From a virus: 64,000 nt of DNA. The notes beneath the pieces were generated by a model. The model did no database searches. It saw only the letters and a program-made list of their open reading frames with translations, and had not been told where the DNA came from. The DNA is taken from the IMG/VR virus record IMGVR_UViG_3300021364_003460, positions 1-64,000 of that record, one strand, 5' to 3'. The position numbers and the translations under genes were made by a program. Below are positions 40,829-48,651 of the stretch, piece after piece. The first letter of the stretch is position 1. Each line of letters starts with the position of its first letter.

Positions 40829-43800
40829 ATGCAGACATTACAAGTAAATACTTTTAAAGCTTACTTTGACTTGCTCTCTCCTAAGTATGTAGATTGGGAA
40901 TTTTATAGTAAATATTTAGACAAAGAGCCTCCTTTTGGTGAATTAGGAGTAATAGTATTTTTAAGAACTTACAGTAGATTTATTGAACAATTAGGTAGAA
41001 GAGAATACTGGAGAGAAGTATGTTTAAGAGTCGTTGAGTACAGCCTGTCTTTAGATAAAGTAACTCCAGTTGAATTAAAAAAAGAAGAAGCTAAAAAGTT
41101 ATTTGATATGATGTTTAATCTTAGAGGATTTCCTGCTGGAAGGACTCTATGGATTGGCAACACTAAGATTACTGAAACAAATGGAACAGCAAATTTTAAC
41201 TGTTCTGCTGCTACTACAGATAGTATTTCTAAGTTTGCAGAATGTTTTTATATGTTACTAGTAGGTGCAGGATATGGCTTTAGTGTAGAAGACAAATACA
41301 TTAGTAACCTGCCCACTTTTTATCCTGGTAAAACTTTAGTCAATAAAGAGTATAACTACAACAAATACTTAAAAGTAGATGATACAGAGATTGAGTTTTA
41401 TAAAGATAATAAATTTCTGTCTTCAGTGGTTTATACAGAAAAGTCTTTATGTATAGAAGAAGATAATAAGTATTTATCTGTACCAGAAGACTGCAATAAA
41501 GTTAATATTCTGGTAGGAGACAGCCGTGTTGGTTGGGTTAACACTCTAAGACTTCTACTTACTTTACATACTTATTCAAATATAAAAGTTGTTGAAGTAG
41601 ATTATGATTATGTTAGACCAGAAGGTGCAATCTTAAAAACATTTGGAGGCAGGTCTAGTGGTCACACTGCTCTAGAGACTTTACTAAATAGAGTTGTAGA
41701 AATTATAAATGAGTTATCTAAACCTGGAAAATTAAGTAGCGTTCAATGTTTAGATATTAAAAATTCTATTGGTATAGCTGTAGTAGTTGGTGGAGTACGT
41801 AGGTCAAGTGAGTTAGTATTAGGAGATTTATTTGACACTAATTTTATTAATTCTAAAAAAGACTTGTGGAGTGATGAAAGTTTAGCTAATAAAAGAGCTA
41901 CTAGAGTTATGAGTAATAACTCAGTAACCTTATATGAAAACCCTGGTTTAGAATACTTTAAACAATTAATGGAAAGTGTTAGAACATCAGGTGAACCAGG
42001 AGTATATAGCATAGGTAACGCTCAAAAAAGAGCAGCTAACAGAAAACTTACCAACCCTTGCTTTACTGGTAGTATGAAACTTCTTACTAGTGAAGGTTAT
42101 GTTGAATTTAAAGAACTAGAAGATAAAGAAGTAGAAGTAATTAATAAAGAAGGTAATATTACTAAAAGTAAAGTTTGGTCTTCTGGAATTAAAGAGTGCA
42201 TTGAATTAAGACTTTCTAATAAAGAGACTCTACAATGCACTCCTGATCATATATGGTTAACAAATGAAGGAGAAATACAAGCTAAAGATTTAAAGAATAA
42301 ACAATTAGTACCTTTTCTAAAAGAACCTGATTTAGATATTAATTATACAAGATATGGTTTTATTCAGGGAGATGGCACTTTAAATAGACTTACTTCAGTT
42401 ATACACAAAGGGTTGGAAGTAAACATAGGATATAAAGATGGAGACATTTATTCTTTATTTGAAGGTTTAAATTATACAAATAAGAGTTATAGAGTTATTT
42501 ATTTAAATGACTCTAAAGACCTAGAGGTGATTAAATCTTTAGGATATCAAGCAGTTAAATTACCTCAAAGAACTTTACCAGATAAATATCCATCTTTCTC
42601 TTTCAAAGAGAAAGCTTCCTTTTTAAAAGGTTGCTATTCAGCAAATGGTTCTGTTCTTAGCTGTGGTAGAGTCACTTATAAAGCAACTTGTAAAGAATTA
42701 TTAGAACAAATTCAAGAATCTTTATATTTAGACTTTGGAATTGAATCTTATATAACTACTAATAAGTCTAAAGAAGTGCAGTTTAGTAATGGTGTTTATA
42801 CCTGTAGAGAAAGTTATGATTTAAATGTAAATAAGTTTACTGATAAAGTTAACTTCTTTAATGAAATTGGTTTTGTTCAAAGATATAAAGTTGAATTATT
42901 AGCTAAACACTTATTAAAATCTGCACCTTATATAACTTCTATTAAAAATATTGGTGAACATAAAGTTTATGATTTTACTGAACCTGAAACTCATTGGGGT
43001 GTAGTAAATCGCTTTATAGCTCATAATTGCGGTGAAATCCTCTTAGACGACAGAGGAGTGTGCAACTTAACTGAAGCTAATGTATTAGCTCATGTTAAAG
43101 AAGATAACACTTTTGATTGGGAAGTTTGGAAAGATACTATTACTTGGGTGACTAGAATGGGATCTAGAATAACCTTAGTTGATATGTGGCATCCTAAATG
43201 GCAAGAAACTCAGCAAAGAGATAGGTTACTTGGAGTATCAATGACAGGTATAGTAGAAGCTTTTGATGCTCTTAATTGGTCAGAAGAAGACATTACTTAC
43301 TTTTATAAAAAGACTCAAAGTATTGTTGATCTTGTTGCAGATAACTATCATAACTATCTAGGTATTCCAAAAAGTTTACTTAAAACTACTATCAAACCCA
43401 GTGGTTCATTGTCGCAATTGCCTACAGTTTCATCTGGTATACATAGACCTTATGCGCCTTATTACTTAAGAAGAATTAGAGTTAGTAAAACAGATCCTTT
43501 AGCTAAAACACTATATGATTTAGGATTAATTCCTGTTCCAGAAAACAGTCAAGGTGATGACTTGTTTGGAGAATACTGTAACACTTGGGTATTTACTTTC
43601 CCAGTTAAAACTAAAGCTAAATTAAATTCAATTGATGAACCAGCTTTAGTTCAGTTAGAAAGATATAAACAAGTAATGCAGCATTATGTTCAACACAACT
43701 GTTCTATTACTGTATCTGTTGCTGAACATGAATGGGAAGAAGTAGCTCAATGGTTGTATGAAAATTATGATTACTATATTGGAATAGCATTCTTGCCTAG

Positions 43801-44008
43801 ATTTGATCCATTAGATAAAGATGGGAAGGTTCTATATCCTAACTTACCTTATCAAACTTCAAATGAAAAAGAATACTTAGAACTTAAAGATAATACTCCC
43901 AATTTAACAGAAGGAGAATTAATTGAATTGTTAACTAAGTATGAAAAACAATATGAAGAATTAGATTTAGGTTCTGATTGTGCCTCTGGAGCTTGCCCCG
44001 TGCGCTGA
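40829..44008 (+). CDS. nrdJ: Class II (B12-dependent) ribonucleotide reductase with intein
   Basis: A 1059-codon gene encoding a 736-residue reductase plus a 323-residue intein. Extein motifs: LRGFPAGRTLW, NFNCSAATTD (first catalytic Cys), GGVRRSSELVLGD, TNP/CGEILL split by the intein, GVCNLTEANV, TTIKPSGSLSQLPTVSSG, and a C-terminal SDCASGACPVR Cys pair for re-reduction. Length and single-chain layout fit monomeric adenosylcobalamin-dependent NTP reductases. It supplies dNTPs aerobically or anaerobically. It follows the PduO-like gene and a promoter-like box. Confidence 0.92.
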   Translation: MQTLQVNTFKAYFDLLSPKYVDWEFYSKYLDKEPPFGELGVIVFLRTYSRFIEQLGRREYWREVCLRVVEYSLSLDKVTPVELKKEEAKKLFDMMFNLRGFPAGRTLWIGNTKITETNGTANFNCSAATTDSISKFAECFYMLLVGAGYGFSVEDKYISNLPTFYPGKTLVNKEYNYNKYLKVDDTEIEFYKDNKFLSSVVYTEKSLCIEEDNKYLSVPEDCNKVNILVGDSRVGWVNTLRLLLTLHTYSNIKVVEVDYDYVRPEGAILKTFGGRSSGHTALETLLNRVVEIINELSKPGKLSSVQCLDIKNSIGIAVVVGGVRRSSELVLGDLFDTNFINSKKDLWSDESLANKRATRVMSNNSVTLYENPGLEYFKQLMESVRTSGEPGVYSIGNAQKRAANRKLTNPCFTGSMKLLTSEGYVEFKELEDKEVEVINKEGNITKSKVWSSGIKECIELRLSNKETLQCTPDHIWLTNEGEIQAKDLKNKQLVPFLKEPDLDINYTRYGFIQGDGTLNRLTSVIHKGLEVNIGYKDGDIYSLFEGLNYTNKSYRVIYLNDSKDLEVIKSLGYQAVKLPQRTLPDKYPSFSFKEKASFLKGCYSANGSVLSCGRVTYKATCKELLEQIQESLYLDFGIESYITTNKSKEVQFSNGVYTCRESYDLNVNKFTDKVNFFNEIGFVQRYKVELLAKHLLKSAPYITSIKNIGEHKVYDFTEPETHWGVVNRFIAHNCGEILLDDRGVCNLTEANVLAHVKEDNTFDWEVWKDTITWVTRMGSRITLVDMWHPKWQETQQRDRLLGVSMTGIVEAFDALNWSEEDITYFYKKTQSIVDLVADNYHNYLGIPKSLLKTTIKPSGSLSQLPTVSSGIHRPYAPYYLRRIRVSKTDPLAKTLYDLGLIPVPENSQGDDLFGEYCNTWVFTFPVKTKAKLNSIDEPALVQLERYKQVMQHYVQHNCSITVSVAEHEWEEVAQWLYENYDYYIGIAFLPRFDPLDKDGKVLYPNLPYQTSNEKEYLELKDNTPNLTEGELIELLTKYEKQYEELDLGSDCASGACPVR
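42059..43027 (+). other. Intein in nrdJ (codons 411-733)
   Basis: Inserted between Pro and Cys of the active-site NPCGE motif. Block A begins CFTGSMKLLTSEGYVEF; block B is TPDHIWLTNEG; the end is GVVNRFIAHN before Cys734 (43028-43030). All splice residues (Cys1, the block B His, His-Asn and Cys+1) are present. Between the blocks, YGFIQGDGT and LKGCYSANGSV resemble the two LAGLIDADG motifs. The second has Asn for the usual acidic residue, so homing activity may be reduced. Confidence 0.9.
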
Positions 44009-44014
44009 TGAATT

Positions 44015-44176
44015 ATGACAGCTTTATTTCCAAACTATGTAATATTATCAACCTTTAGTTTAATTCATTTAAAAGAACTATCCTTATTTTATGGATTAAA
44101 GCTACCTCAGATTTATTACCTAAGTAAGCATCAACTTATTATAGAAATCTTAAAGTATTATTCTTGGTTTAATTAA
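44015..44176 (+). CDS. Hypothetical 53-residue protein
   Basis: ATG 44015, TAA 44174-44176, hydrophobic and helical (YVILSTFSLIHLKEL). Followed by a terminator. Unassigned. Confidence 0.4.
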   Translation: MTALFPNYVILSTFSLIHLKELSLFYGLKLPQIYYLSKHQLIIEILKYYSWFN

Positions 44177-44184
44177 ACTTTACT

Positions 44185-44248
44185 TAGCCAGCCTAATAGT
44201 TCCTCTTGACAGAGAGAGCTTCCTAACAAGAGGCTGGCTACTTTTATT
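44185..44248 (+). terminator. Rho-independent terminator
   Basis: A 10-bp stem (44185-44194 with 44231-44240) around a 36-nt arm, then CTTTTATT. An alternative inner stem CCTCTT/AAGAGG competes with it. Confidence 0.65.
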
Positions 44249-44249
44249 A

Positions 44250-44513
44250 ATGATAACTAGACGTGGTAATTTTATTCAACTAAACAAACCTGAGTGGTTT
44301 AAAGATAAAGCTTTCTTAAGCTGCCTTGAAAATGAGTGGACTTGGTACAGCATTCAGAAGTCTCCTGAGTTTTGGGATACTATATTTCACTATGAAGAGA
44401 ATGCTGGCAGTCTTGACTATTTACCTCACTATATAGCTGAGGAATTAGAAAGTATATGTAAATCAGAATGTTTAAGAGAAGGATTAATATGGATAACAAA
44501 CCTACCAAACTAA
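44250..44513 (+). CDS. Hypothetical protein
   Basis: An 87-residue Trp-rich helical protein directly after the terminator. Unassigned. Confidence 0.55.
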   Translation: MITRRGNFIQLNKPEWFKDKAFLSCLENEWTWYSIQKSPEFWDTIFHYEENAGSLDYLPHYIAEELESICKSECLREGLIWITNLPN

Positions 44514-44761
44514 AGTTTCATAACTTTAAAAATAGACAATATAAAAGACAACCTTATATACTAGAATTTAATATTTGGTATAAGTCTTTTATATTATGTT
44601 TCTATCCTCCTTGTATTGATACAGTTAACACATTTAGAGGAATAGATTATTTTCTTTCATTACCTGGATTTAAGTTTTCTTATAAAGATTACAAAGAATA
44701 TCATTATGAAAACTTAACTGATAATGATTGGTATAACTTACTAGAGGAAGAGCCTTTTTAA
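44489..44761 (+). CDS. Hypothetical protein
   Basis: A 90-residue aromatic-rich protein from ATG 44489 (GAAGGA upstream), overlapping the previous gene. Unassigned. Confidence 0.55.
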   Translation: MDNKPTKLKFHNFKNRQYKRQPYILEFNIWYKSFILCFYPPCIDTVNTFRGIDYFLSLPGFKFSYKDYKEYHYENLTDNDWYNLLEEEPF

Positions 44762-44763
44762 TT

Positions 44764-44907
44764 ATGAGAATTGAAATATCTGATTTTGGTAGATTAGAAA
44801 TCTTACTAGGTTCTCTCTACTTTGTTTTCAACTGTAGACCAACTCAATTTAGTGAGTTTGGTTACACTACTGTCTACTGGAATGGTAGACCTGTTTGGTA
44901 CGCTTAA
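44764..44907 (+). CDS. Hypothetical 47-residue protein
   Basis: ATG 44764, TAA 44905-44907, 2 bases after the previous gene. Beta-rich. Unassigned. Confidence 0.45.
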   Translation: MRIEISDFGRLEILLGSLYFVFNCRPTQFSEFGYTTVYWNGRPVWYA

Positions 44908-44940
44908 TTTATATTTTTAAATTTATTAAAACTAAATATT

Positions 44941-45375
44941 ATGTATAACAATCAAACTATCTGGTTAACTTTAAAGTCTGATGTTCCTAATAACTTACCC
45001 CAAGTATTTACTTTAGCTGATGGGGGTAAATTAGTTTACTATCCAGATGGTAATATTAATAATTCAAAAGGAGTTAAGAAAATAAATTCTAACTCCTATA
45101 AAATGTACTCTCCTTGTGGTGAGATTGTTGAAGTTACTAATTTAAGTAGCTTTTGTAAAGCACTATTTGGTACTACAGTAAATACTGATAGACCTAAGTT
45201 TGTATCTTCTTTTAGTGATATGTTTACTGGTATTAGAAAGGAAAATAATGTAATGGGCTGGACTAAGTTTCAAGAACCTAATGTTGCTGAACCTCAACAA
45301 CAAGAACCTGACAATCCTAATGGTGAAGAGGAAGAAGAGGATACAGAAGCCTTAGAACTATTATGTGTAGCGTAA
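44941..45375 (+). CDS. Hypothetical protein with acidic tail
   Basis: A 144-residue protein. The central part (YKMYSPCGEIVEVTNLSSF, then FCKALFG) resembles short DNA-binding segments of homing endonucleases, followed by a Gln/Pro and poly-Glu tail. It converges on the minus-strand tail genes. Function unknown. Confidence 0.55.
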   Translation: MYNNQTIWLTLKSDVPNNLPQVFTLADGGKLVYYPDGNINNSKGVKKINSNSYKMYSPCGEIVEVTNLSSFCKALFGTTVNTDRPKFVSSFSDMFTGIRKENNVMGWTKFQEPNVAEPQQQEPDNPNGEEEEEDTEALELLCVA

Positions 45376-45397
45376 GCTAAGTAATACCTAAGTTATT

Positions 45398-46126
45398 TTA
45401 ACTTGGCATCTCCCAACCTATCTTCCAATCTAAAGCAAGTAATCTAGTAATAGCTTCTTTTTCAGTCTCCATTTGAGTCTGCTCAAAAGCTCTAACTACA
45501 TCTAACCATTTACCTCTAGTGCCAGCTATAAAGTTAGCATAGTTAATTAAGTATTCATTAGATTGAAGTATCTGGTTAACTACTGCTAACAACCCAGCTT
45601 TAAACTCAGGTAGATTAGTATCTGTAATACCAGTTCTTACTATATGTTGAGCAGTTAGGTTAGGAGCATCTAAAGAATTTTGGCTAACTGAATATGCTTG
45701 TGCTTCAGGTAATATTGTAGTAGTCCACCTATCTCTTTCAGCATCAGAGTAATCAGATACAGCTTGTCTTTGTAAACTAGATGCGTAACTATAAATATCT
45801 TTTTCTACTTGCAACTTAGCTTCTACTAAAGTTTGAGGAAGTAAGTCTTCAATAACTTGCTGTCTTAACTCTTCTTGTAGTTCTAGGTAAATAGTTATTT
45901 TAGTAATGTAATAATCATATACTTCATTACTAGGATTTAAAGATTCTACAGTACCATTAAAATGTCTTAACTCATACAATACATCAGGATAGTATTCTAC
46001 TTGTTTGATATTAACAGGCAAACTAAAGGTAGATTCTAATTGTAGAAATTCTTCTCTAGTAGACTTTAATGTACTAACTTCATCATAAATCTGAATGTAG
46101 TTATCTCTAATTATAAAGTGTTTCAT
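45398..46126 (-). CDS. Probable tail-associated protein
   Basis: A 242-residue helical protein, one base after the tail-collar fibre gene on the same strand. Its position suggests a fibre chaperone or tail accessory part. Motifs alone do not show it. Confidence 0.5.
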   Translation of the reverse strand: MKHFIIRDNYIQIYDEVSTLKSTREEFLQLESTFSLPVNIKQVEYYPDVLYELRHFNGTVESLNPSNEVYDYYITKITIYLELQEELRQQVIEDLLPQTLVEAKLQVEKDIYSYASSLQRQAVSDYSDAERDRWTTTILPEAQAYSVSQNSLDAPNLTAQHIVRTGITDTNLPEFKAGLLAVVNQILQSNEYLINYANFIAGTRGKWLDVVRAFEQTQMETEKEAITRLLALDWKIGWEMPS

Positions 46127-46127
46127 C

Positions 46128-47276
46128 TTATTTTACTTTTACTATGTAGTTGAGAACTATATAAGGCTGCATGTTGTTGTGAGCTGCTCCTCCTCCAGTG
46201 TTACTTGTAGGAGTAGAGGAAGAAGAGATAGTAATGCCTGTAGTTGATGTACTTACTAAATCTTTGTCTGCTGAGTTTTTAGAAATATAATCTTTATTTG
46301 TTGGATAAACTCCAGCAACTTCTCCAGCTACAGCAACATCTAAAGATGGTCTTAAAAAAGAATCAACATTTATATCAGAGTTTCCTCCCTCACTTCCTCC
46401 TCCTAACTTCCAAGCATATAAATCATGAGAGTGTCCTGCCCCTTCTTCTACTGTATGGGTATGTTCATTACTATGACTATGTGCAGGTAACTCACTTTCA
46501 GTTAATGTATGTGTAGCTTCACCTCCAGTAGACCCTAAAGCAAATCCAATACCAACTCCTACAGGTATTTTTTGTTCTAAGTTAGGTAAGTTAAAGGTAG
46601 AGCTGCCATCTCCTGCACCATAAGTAGTACCAAATCTACTAAACAAAACATTATAAGTTGTTCTATTAATAGCTTGACCATTAGCAAACATAAAGTTGTC
46701 ATCTGGTACAACACTACCTCCATAAGGGATAATTGCACCTACAGGTAAACTACCCCCTACAGAAGTAATATAACCAACAGTAGCTATTTGATTTGGGTCT
46801 GCCTCAGCTAGAGGAGTAGGAGCTTTAGGAATACCTGTAAAAGTAGGGCTATTAATATTGGCTTTACTGTTTTGTAAGCTAGTAATAGAGTTAGATATAG
46901 AAACTAAACTACTATTGATAGTTGCAATGTTAGTTTCTGCTGTGGTGACTCTTAAAGTGAGGGCAGTCAAATCAGCTTGTAACTGAGTTATCTCTAATAG
47001 TAAATCATTTCTTAAATTGTTAATAAGAACAGATAACTCTCCATCTCCAAAAATAGAGTCTTGTAAGTTAGTTAATTGATTAGTTAATTCAGTACAGCAT
47101 TGTTGAAGTGCAGCAATGAAATCATAGTTTTCTACTGTAGTGTAGAGGTCTGAAATGGTGCTGCTCAGTTGAGTTCCTGTGTGAAGGGATCTGTCAAGTA
47201 CAGCTAGAAAATTGTTATCTAACGTTTGGCAATCTAAGGGCGTATTTTGATTACCTCTTAAAGTTAATACTGGCAT
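46128..47276 (-). CDS. Tail fibre protein with collar domain
   Basis: A 382-residue protein. N-terminal 1-150 is coiled and Leu/Thr/Asn-rich (trimeric-fibre-like). Then SLPVGAIIPYGG and FMFANGQAINRTTYNVLFSR, GTTYGAGDGSSTFNLPNL and KIPVGVG: the phage tail-collar domain of T4 gp12-type short fibres. The C-terminal part has a His-rich stretch (SHSNEHTHTVEEGAGHSHD) typical of metal-binding fibre tips. It is a host-recognition or baseplate fibre, divergent from hen1. Confidence 0.85.
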   Translation of the reverse strand: MPVLTLRGNQNTPLDCQTLDNNFLAVLDRSLHTGTQLSSTISDLYTTVENYDFIAALQQCCTELTNQLTNLQDSIFGDGELSVLINNLRNDLLLEITQLQADLTALTLRVTTAETNIATINSSLVSISNSITSLQNSKANINSPTFTGIPKAPTPLAEADPNQIATVGYITSVGGSLPVGAIIPYGGSVVPDDNFMFANGQAINRTTYNVLFSRFGTTYGAGDGSSTFNLPNLEQKIPVGVGIGFALGSTGGEATHTLTESELPAHSHSNEHTHTVEEGAGHSHDLYAWKLGGGSEGGNSDINVDSFLRPSLDVAVAGEVAGVYPTNKDYISKNSADKDLVSTSTTGITISSSSTPTSNTGGGAAHNNMQPYIVLNYIVKVK

Positions 47277-47342
47277 GTATACATTTTTATAAAGTTAACT
47301 TACTTCCAGTTAACTAGATTTCACATGAATAAATAAGGCAAT

Positions 47343-47362
47343 AAATTTAACTTGTTAAATTT
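47343..47362. promoter_or_regulatory. Palindromic operator-like site
   Basis: AAATTTAAC-TT-GTTAAATTT, a perfect 9-bp inverted repeat. It lies between the divergent tail fibre gene and hen1, where a dimeric regulator could act on either. Confidence 0.4.
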
Positions 47363-47390
47363 ACACTTTTGTAAACAAAGCAATAATCAC

Positions 47391-48647
47391 ATGGCATTTT
47401 TAAGTATTGAAAGTAGCAATCCAAAGTTCAGTTACATTATTAATAAGAATCCTAGTAACCCTGCTATAGCTAAACCTATTAGGCAAGGTACTGCTATTGG
47501 GTGGTTTGCTAATGAACAGAAGTATTGTGTTAGGTTTGTAGACCCTCCTCAAAAGATGTCTTACAACAAAGCTGAGTATGAATACCTTGATGTGACAGCT
47601 TTGAGTTCACCAGCAGCTTACAGTAATCTTATTAGAGATTTCTTTAATGGATTGTTAAAAAAAGAAAGTGAGTTTGATGTAATTGAGCATGACTTTCATA
47701 AAATAGAATTAGGATTTATTAAATGTAGTAAAAGAAACCTTGAACACTTTACTAAGTTCTTTCCACAAGTTACCTATATAGAACTAGCTAAAAATACTTA
47801 TCAAGTAACCTTTTTTGATAAAAAATTAAGTTCTCTTAGAAAGCTACTTCATTTAACTAATCTATTCTGTATCTTCATGATGGTAGCTGATGATGACTTC
47901 TATGTTGACATTAATGAAGATGTTATCAAAAAGTATCTAGTTTCATTACAAGTTATAAAAGTTCCATACTATATAGCTAACCTATTCAAAATACAGTTTC
48001 TCAAAACTAAAGCTCTGTTTACTAAGTTTGCACCTACCTTACAAGAAGCCTGCACTGAAGAAGTTACCTTTGAGTTTGGTACTGTATTAGATGCTAGAAA
48101 GAGGTGGATTGAAAGTAACCTTTCTTTTAAGAACAATATAGTAGACATTGGTGCAGGAGAAGACTTTAACTACGCTTACCTGTCTAGAAACATTAAAGGC
48201 ATCTATTACCCAGTAGATAGAGATGAAGAAGCTAGAAAGTCTATTACTAGAAAGATTGAGTATAAGAAGTTTGATAAGGTAGCTGAACCTTTAGCTGACT
48301 GGAATGAAATTAAGGAACTATTAGATAGTGACACTGAAGTTATTTTAACTGAGATACTTGAACATAATAGTTTGAAGGAAGCTAGAGCTTTGTTAACAGA
48401 GGTCTTAAGTCATCCACAAGTTAAACGTTTACTTATAACCTTACCTTGGATGCCTTTCAACAAATACTATTTATTAGATACAGAGTTTAGGCATGATGAC
48501 CACAAATGGGAAGCTGATAATGAAGTATTAACTAAACTTTATTATGTTGTCAGATCAGAAAAGAAATATAAAGTTGCAGAAGCTTTTATAGGGGATTTAA
48601 TTTATGGAATATCTCCAACAGTAGGAATAATTATTGAGAAGGTGTAA
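47391..48647 (+). CDS. hen1: Hen1-type RNA 3'-terminal 2'-O-methyltransferase
   Basis: A 418-residue protein. N-terminal 1-210 is the region that in bacterial Hen1 contacts and activates the Pnkp ligase. The C-terminal methyltransferase has DIGAGEDFN (SAM loop, 252-260), TEILEH (Glu321, Glu324, His325) and EFRHDDHKWE (His368, His371), the Mn2+-binding set unique to Hen1. The enzyme methylates the 2'-OH of an RNA 3' end so that the repaired junction resists a second cut. ATG 47391 is used; the TTG at 47352 adds residues over the palindrome. Pnkp follows after 4 bases. Confidence 0.88.
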   Translation: MAFLSIESSNPKFSYIINKNPSNPAIAKPIRQGTAIGWFANEQKYCVRFVDPPQKMSYNKAEYEYLDVTALSSPAAYSNLIRDFFNGLLKKESEFDVIEHDFHKIELGFIKCSKRNLEHFTKFFPQVTYIELAKNTYQVTFFDKKLSSLRKLLHLTNLFCIFMMVADDDFYVDINEDVIKKYLVSLQVIKVPYYIANLFKIQFLKTKALFTKFAPTLQEACTEEVTFEFGTVLDARKRWIESNLSFKNNIVDIGAGEDFNYAYLSRNIKGIYYPVDRDEEARKSITRKIEYKKFDKVAEPLADWNEIKELLDSDTEVILTEILEHNSLKEARALLTEVLSHPQVKRLLITLPWMPFNKYYLLDTEFRHDDHKWEADNEVLTKLYYVVRSEKKYKVAEAFIGDLIYGISPTVGIIIEKV

Positions 48648-48651
48648 TTAC

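Noticed and set aside
41743-42012. Minus-strand frames inside nrdJ
   Set aside because: Shadows of a well-supported gene with conserved motifs.
46298-46516. Plus-strand His/Leu-rich frame inside the tail fibre gene
   Set aside because: Opposite-strand shadow of the His-rich collar protein.
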